Source of the DNA: Rheinheimera pleomorphica
Lineage (GTDB): Bacteria > Pseudomonadota > Gammaproteobacteria > Enterobacterales > Alteromonadaceae
Assembly: GCF_011634895.1 (NCBI RefSeq)
Contig: NZ_SIRR01000032.1
Location: 45,509-109,508, forward strand
DNA length: 64,000 nt
Direction: 5' to 3'
Position numbers and translations under genes: made by a program
The notes under the pieces: generated by a model
What the model saw: the letters and a program-made list of their open reading frames with translations, nothing else
Database searches by the model: none
What the model was told of the DNA's origin: nothing
Shown: positions 61,001 through 64,000 of the stretch, in pieces
Layout: each line of letters opens with the position of its first letter
How positions within the stretch are numbered: position 1 is the first letter of the stretch

Positions 61001-61779
61001 GTTTGTGGCACATTAGAGCCCCAAACAATAATGTAATTGGAGTTATACCAGTCGGCCGATTCTGGCACGTCGGTTTGCTCGCCCCATACCTGCGGTGACG
61101 CCGGGGGCAAGTCGCAGTACCAGTCATAGAAGCTTAAGCAGTTACCGCCAATCAGTGATAAATAACGCGCGCCGGCGGCGTAAGACACCATCGACATCGC
61201 CGGAATAGGTGAGAAGCCGGTAACCCGATCCGGGCCATAAGTTTTAGTGGTATAGACATTAGAGGCGGCAATCAGCTCGTTGACTTCGTCCCAGCTGGCG
61301 CGGACAAAACCGCCTAAACCACGGCGCTCTTTGTAGCTTTTGGCTTTTTCCGGGTTAGTGACAATAGACTCCCAGGCTTTAACCGGGTCCTTGTGCGCAG
61401 CCTTGGCTTCGCGCCATAGTTTCATTAGCTGCTGGCGTACCTTGGGGTACTTTAAGCGGTTGGCGCTGTAGATATACCAGGAATAGCTGGCGCCACGCGG
61501 GCAGCCGCGCGGTTCGTGGTTCGGTAAATCCGGACGGGTGCGTGGGTAGTCAGTTTGCTGGGTTTCCCAGGTGACTAAACCGTCTTTAACATAAATTTTC
61601 CAGCTGCACGAGCCGGTACAGTTAACACCATGGGTAGAGCGCACAATTTTATCGTGCTGCCAGCGCTGGCGGTAACCCTGTTCCCAGGTTCTATCCTCAT
61701 TAGTGGTAACACCGTGGCCATCGGCGAACGGGGCTTTGCGGGTTTTAAAAAACCGCAGTTTGTCGAGTAGGTGACTCAT
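58060..61779 (-). CDS. narG: Respiratory nitrate reductase alpha subunit
   Basis: The 1239-residue protein is the molybdenum catalytic subunit. Near the N-terminus STHGVNCTGSCSWKIYVKDGLVTWETQQTDYP holds the His-Cys ligands of cluster FS0. The molybdenum-ligand aspartate region is YNSNYIIVWGSNVPQTRTPDAHF, and the molybdopterin segments and GGPIVWLSETDAAAAGIEDNDWIEI near the C-terminus are typical. No Tat signal is present; cytoplasmic NarG enzymes keep only a vestige (MSHLLDKLRFFKTRK). It is the first gene of the leftward narGHJI operon. Confidence 0.97.
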   Translation of the reverse strand: MSHLLDKLRFFKTRKAPFADGHGVTTNEDRTWEQGYRQRWQHDKIVRSTHGVNCTGSCSWKIYVKDGLVTWETQQTDYPRTRPDLPNHEPRGCPRGASYSWYIYSANRLKYPKVRQQLMKLWREAKAAHKDPVKAWESIVTNPEKAKSYKERRGLGGFVRASWDEVNELIAASNVYTTKTYGPDRVTGFSPIPAMSMVSYAAGARYLSLIGGNCLSFYDWYCDLPPASPQVWGEQTDVPESADWYNSNYIIVWGSNVPQTRTPDAHFLTEVRYKGTKTCVITSDYSEASKFGDTWLAPRQGTDAALAMAFGHVILKEFHVDNPSAYFTDYVKRTTDMPMLVMLEQGDKHLTQGRFLRAADLVNNLGEDNNPDWKTIAINKDGRLTSPNGAIGYRWGQAGKWNLEQKDKDGDIDLQLSLKDNRDELVEVAFPYFGGAPHEYKYFQHTAHDEVQLRKIPAKRVELADGSTALVATVFDLMLAHYGVDNGINDASRAKSYDDNVPYTPGWQQSITGVNPEDVVRVAREFARNADKTRGRSMVIVGAALNHWYHMDMNYRGLINMLMMCGCIGQSGGGWAHYVGQEKLRPQTGWTPLAFALDWQRPPRHMNGTSFFYNHSSQWRYEKLDMTEVVSPLANKEKWSGSIIDFNSRAERMGWLPSAPQLGVNPLGLAAKAKAAGVELKDYVVQQLKDRNIKFACEQPDSPQNFPRNMFIWRSNLLGSSGKGHEYMLKHFLGTKHGLLGKDLGEFGGKKPQDIEWADKGAEGKVDLWVTLDFRMSTTCLYSDIVLPTATWYEKDDMNTSDMHPFIHPLTAAIDPVWEARSDWEIFKGIAKAFSKAAVGHLGVETDVVTTPMHHDTPAELAQPYGVKAWWKGECDAIPGITMPHINIVERDYPNTYARFTSIGPLLEKIGNGGKGISWDTKEEVKFLKQLNRVHTDEGANKGMAKIDSAIDACEMILSLAPETNGHVAVKAWQALGKITGRDHTHLALPKEDEKIRFNDIVAQPRKIISSPTWSGLEDEHVSYNAGYTNVHELIPWRTITGRQQFYQDHEWMRDFGEQLCSYKPPINLKTVQPVLNKKPNGNKEVVLNWITPHQKWGIHSTYSDNLLMLTLSRGGPIVWLSETDAAAAGIEDNDWIEIFNVNGAISARAVVSQRVPEGMSMMYHAQERIVNVPGSELTGTRGGIHNSVTRAVMKPTHMIGGYAQQSYGFNYYGTVGCNRDEFVVVRKMSKVDWLDKEA

Positions 61780-61835
61780 GGTTTACTCCTGGTCTTGTCC
61801 TGCATGAACAGACATATTGCTTTTCTGGTATGCAC

Positions 61836-61930
61836 ACTATAGAAACAACAGCTGGATGATGCTTGATTTAGATCACGCTAACCAGAGCGCTAAATGGCTG
61901 ATAAAAAACGAAAATACCTACAAAGTGGTA
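61836..61930 (-). promoter_or_regulatory. FNR/NarL promoter of narG
   Basis: The FNR site TTGAT-TTAG-ATCAC (61863-61876) has one mismatch. TATAGT (minus strand, 61836-61841) lies 21 bp downstream as -10. A NarL-type 7-2-7 element TACCTACAAAGTGGTA (61915-61930) is centred 53 bp upstream of the FNR centre. The remaining bases to narX contain further TACC/GGTA heptamers (for example at 61971-61984) not in a clear array. Confidence 0.82.
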
Positions 61931-62113
61931 GTGTGGGTAGTGCCGTAATCGCCGACAATAGGCGGGTGTTTACCCCTTGCGGTATCAAGTGGCAAGCGCC
62001 AGCTACCCCGACGGGAAAAAGGGGGTAGCTCGATTGTGCCGACGGTTTTTATAACAAAGCGGCGTAATAACAGATAAGCAGGTATGCTTAGGCAGTAAAT
62101 ATGCGGAGTGGTT

Positions 62114-63898
62114 ATGCGACAGTTTTCTATTGTTACCCGAATTAATATCGCGCTGGCCTGTATTGTTACGCTGGCCATTGGCACTATGCTGGCATCGTAT
62201 TGGTTGTCGGATAAAACCGACAGTGATGCTCATGCGGTGAATGTTGCTGGCTCGCTCAGGATGCAAAGTTACCGTATGGCCTGGTTAACGCAGCAGCAGG
62301 ACGAACAAAATTTGCAACAGGCTAAAGCACAGTTTAACGAGAGCTGGCAGCATCCGGTATTTACCCGTTTTATGCACAATGCGCGCATCGTGGCCCAGTT
62401 CGATGCCGCAAAGCATCATTGGCAGCAGCTGGAGCCGCGCCTGGCACAATTGTCCGGCCAGCCAGCGCAGATTGAAGTGGCGCTGGCAGAGCAAATCCAG
62501 TTGCTGGAGCAGCTGGTGTCTTATATCCAGCAGGATGCCGAGCAAAAGGTACGCAGTTTTCGCACCCTGCAACTGGTGGCACTGCTGGCGACAGTATTAC
62601 TGTCAGCGATAGTGATCTACTGGTTAAAAGTGATGGTACAACAGCCGCTGGAAGCCTTGACACAAGGTGCCAAACGGGTCGCGATGGGAGATTTTACTCA
62701 CCGCTTAAGTGTAGAGAATAACGATGAGCTGGGCACCCTGGCGCACAGCTTTAACAAGATGAATGACTCTATTGCCTATATGTACGGCAACTTAGAACAG
62801 CGGGTAGAGCAGCAAACCGAGGCGCTGCAGCATACCAATACCACTCTACGCTTTTTATACAACACCGCGCGGCGTATCAGTGAGCACGTGCCGGAGTATG
62901 TTGATTTCAGTAAAATTGTTACCGAGCTAAAAACGGTGGTAAAACTTGATGATTTAGAGCTGTGTCTGTTTACCGAAGCCGGTGACAGACCCTATATGCA
63001 GTTGGTGCCGGGGGACAGTGAAAATGATCCCTGCGCAGAACAAAATTGTGGCGACTGTTTAAGCCAAAGCGAGAATAGCGGCTGCAGCACACACCAGTAT
63101 AATTATTTGCTGCAACGCGAGCGTAAAAAGTACGGCGTACTGGTGGCGCGGTTGCCAGAAGGGCAACAACTGGCGCGCTGGCAGCAACAGTTAATGGCCT
63201 CGGTGGCCGATCAGCTGGCATTGGCACTGAGTTTAAAATCAGAAGAGCAGCAGGTGCGGCGGTTGGCACTGATGCAGGAGCGCACGGTAATCGCCCGCGA
63301 GCTGCATGATTCTTTAGCGCAGGCGTTATCCTATTTAAAAATTCAGGTCACCCGGTTAAATAAAGCCACCCAGAAAGAGGATAAAGCCACTATTGCCGAT
63401 GTATCGGCTGAGCTGAAACAAGGGCTGGATGCGGCCTACCGCCAGCTACGTGAGCTTCTGACCACCTTCAGGTTAAAAGTTGACGGTGCAGGCTTGTTAA
63501 GCGCGCTGCAAACCACGGTAAAACAGTTAACCGAGCAGTCTGACTTGCAGATCCGGCTGGATTATCAGCTGACCAATGTGCCGCTGGCGCCGCATGAAGA
63601 AATACACCTGCTGCAAATTATCCGCGAAGCCAGCCAGAATGCCGTACACCACAGCCAGGGTAGCGAGCTGAAAATCAGCCTGCAGCACAGTAAAGACGGT
63701 ATCAGCCTGGCGGTAGAAGATAACGGCGTTGGCATACCGCAAGCGGCCGAAAAGCTTAACCACTATGGCCTGGCTATTATGCAGGAGCGTAGTAAACATT
63801 TAGGCGGTAACATTCAAATCAGAGCGAGAGAGGAGGGCGGCACCGGGGTGTATTTTAGTTTTGCACCGGAGTATTTATTACAGCAGCAGATGGCGTGA
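62114..63898 (+). CDS. narX: Nitrate/nitrite sensor histidine kinase NarX
   Basis: From ATG 62114 (CGGAG upstream) the product is 594 residues. After the first membrane helix comes the periplasmic P-box AVNVAGSLRMQSYRMA that binds nitrate. A second helix (about 155-175) and HAMP (LGTLAHSFNKMNDSIAYMY) follow, then a central region with a cysteine cluster (PCAEQNCGDCLSQSENSGC). The HisKA_3 box is VIARELHDSLAQALSYLKIQVTRL, and the ATPase motifs EASQNAVHHSQGS and VEDNGVGIP complete it. It is divergent from narG. The narL partner is not within the window. Confidence 0.93.
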   Translation: MRQFSIVTRINIALACIVTLAIGTMLASYWLSDKTDSDAHAVNVAGSLRMQSYRMAWLTQQQDEQNLQQAKAQFNESWQHPVFTRFMHNARIVAQFDAAKHHWQQLEPRLAQLSGQPAQIEVALAEQIQLLEQLVSYIQQDAEQKVRSFRTLQLVALLATVLLSAIVIYWLKVMVQQPLEALTQGAKRVAMGDFTHRLSVENNDELGTLAHSFNKMNDSIAYMYGNLEQRVEQQTEALQHTNTTLRFLYNTARRISEHVPEYVDFSKIVTELKTVVKLDDLELCLFTEAGDRPYMQLVPGDSENDPCAEQNCGDCLSQSENSGCSTHQYNYLLQRERKKYGVLVARLPEGQQLARWQQQLMASVADQLALALSLKSEEQQVRRLALMQERTVIARELHDSLAQALSYLKIQVTRLNKATQKEDKATIADVSAELKQGLDAAYRQLRELLTTFRLKVDGAGLLSALQTTVKQLTEQSDLQIRLDYQLTNVPLAPHEEIHLLQIIREASQNAVHHSQGSELKISLQHSKDGISLAVEDNGVGIPQAAEKLNHYGLAIMQERSKHLGGNIQIRAREEGGTGVYFSFAPEYLLQQQMA

Positions 63899-63933
63899 TG
63901 ACATGCCGGTGTTGTAGGCCCCAATGATATTGG

Positions 63934-63956
63934 GGGCGCAATAATGCGCCCCTACG
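63934..63956. repeat. REP-like palindrome at window edge
   Basis: GGGCGCA-ATAA-TGCGCCCCTACG, followed by a spacer like that of the inverted pair at 48245. A second, inverted copy is expected just beyond the window. Confidence 0.8.
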
Positions 63957-64000
63957 GTGGTATGGGTTTACATATTGAATTGGGTGTTTGCGTCGGGTTT

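Overview
The window comes from the chromosome of a facultatively anaerobic gammaproteobacterium. Gene content and protein style (NarGHJI with NarX, quinol-type NO reductase, UbiUVT, DUF6482, SirB2, CSD-DUF1294) suggest the Alishewanella / Rheinheimera / Arsukibacterium group. That placement is inferred from family recognition, not from a marker gene.

Left part (1-7 kb): small metabolic and accessory genes around a scrambled patch at 1463-3667. The patch holds a truncated GNAT gene whose intact paralogue lies 2.2 kb downstream, an ArsR reading frame without a normal start codon but with a palindromic operator, a 5' fragment of an ACR3 arsenite pump, an intact outer-membrane protein gene and an unidentified 3' remnant. 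An acetoacetate-decarboxylase-like gene at 5616-6620 carries an in-frame amber codon.

Middle part (7-23 kb): a MerR regulator with an old-yellow-enzyme oxidoreductase, a response regulator fused to TPRs, and an exopolysaccharide locus (WecA-type initiator, flippase, pyruvyl transferase, three glycosyltransferases, polymerase-like membrane protein, YdcF-like protein) arranged as two divergent operons. A PAS sensor, a kelch lipoprotein and an ABC exporter follow.

Right part (23-64 kb): an anaerobic nitrate/NO block. NO detoxification is represented by ric and norR (divergent) and by the quinol NO reductase norZ. Nitrate respiration is represented by two NarK-type transporters, nnrS, narGHJI with a parvulin-type isomerase gene, and the NarX sensor. 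Supporting anaerobic functions are molybdenum cofactor genes (moeB-like, mogA), oxygen-independent ubiquinone synthesis (ubiUV, ubiT), oxygen-independent haem synthesis (hemN), class III ribonucleotide reductase (nrdDG) and a nitrate-sensing (NIT) chemoreceptor. No nitrite reductase, N2O reductase or narL gene is present in the window.

Regulation can be read from the DNA. The ric and norZ promoters each have three GGT-N7-ACC NorR sites in nearly the same spacing, with a sigma-54-like element downstream. The narG, narK2, nrdG and DGC-protein promoters each have an FNR palindrome 21-22 bp upstream of a -10 hexamer plus a NarL-type inverted heptamer further upstream; hemN has only an FNR half-site. 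A short palindromic REP family, often in inverted pairs, was noticed only from about 37.8 kb rightwards. I found no tRNA, rRNA, CRISPR array, intact insertion sequence or phage. The best candidates for something undescribed are the DGC protein under FNR/NarL control, the leader-peptide region before rsgA, the 98-residue cysteine protein beside norZ, and the PP2C-kinase partner of narK2.
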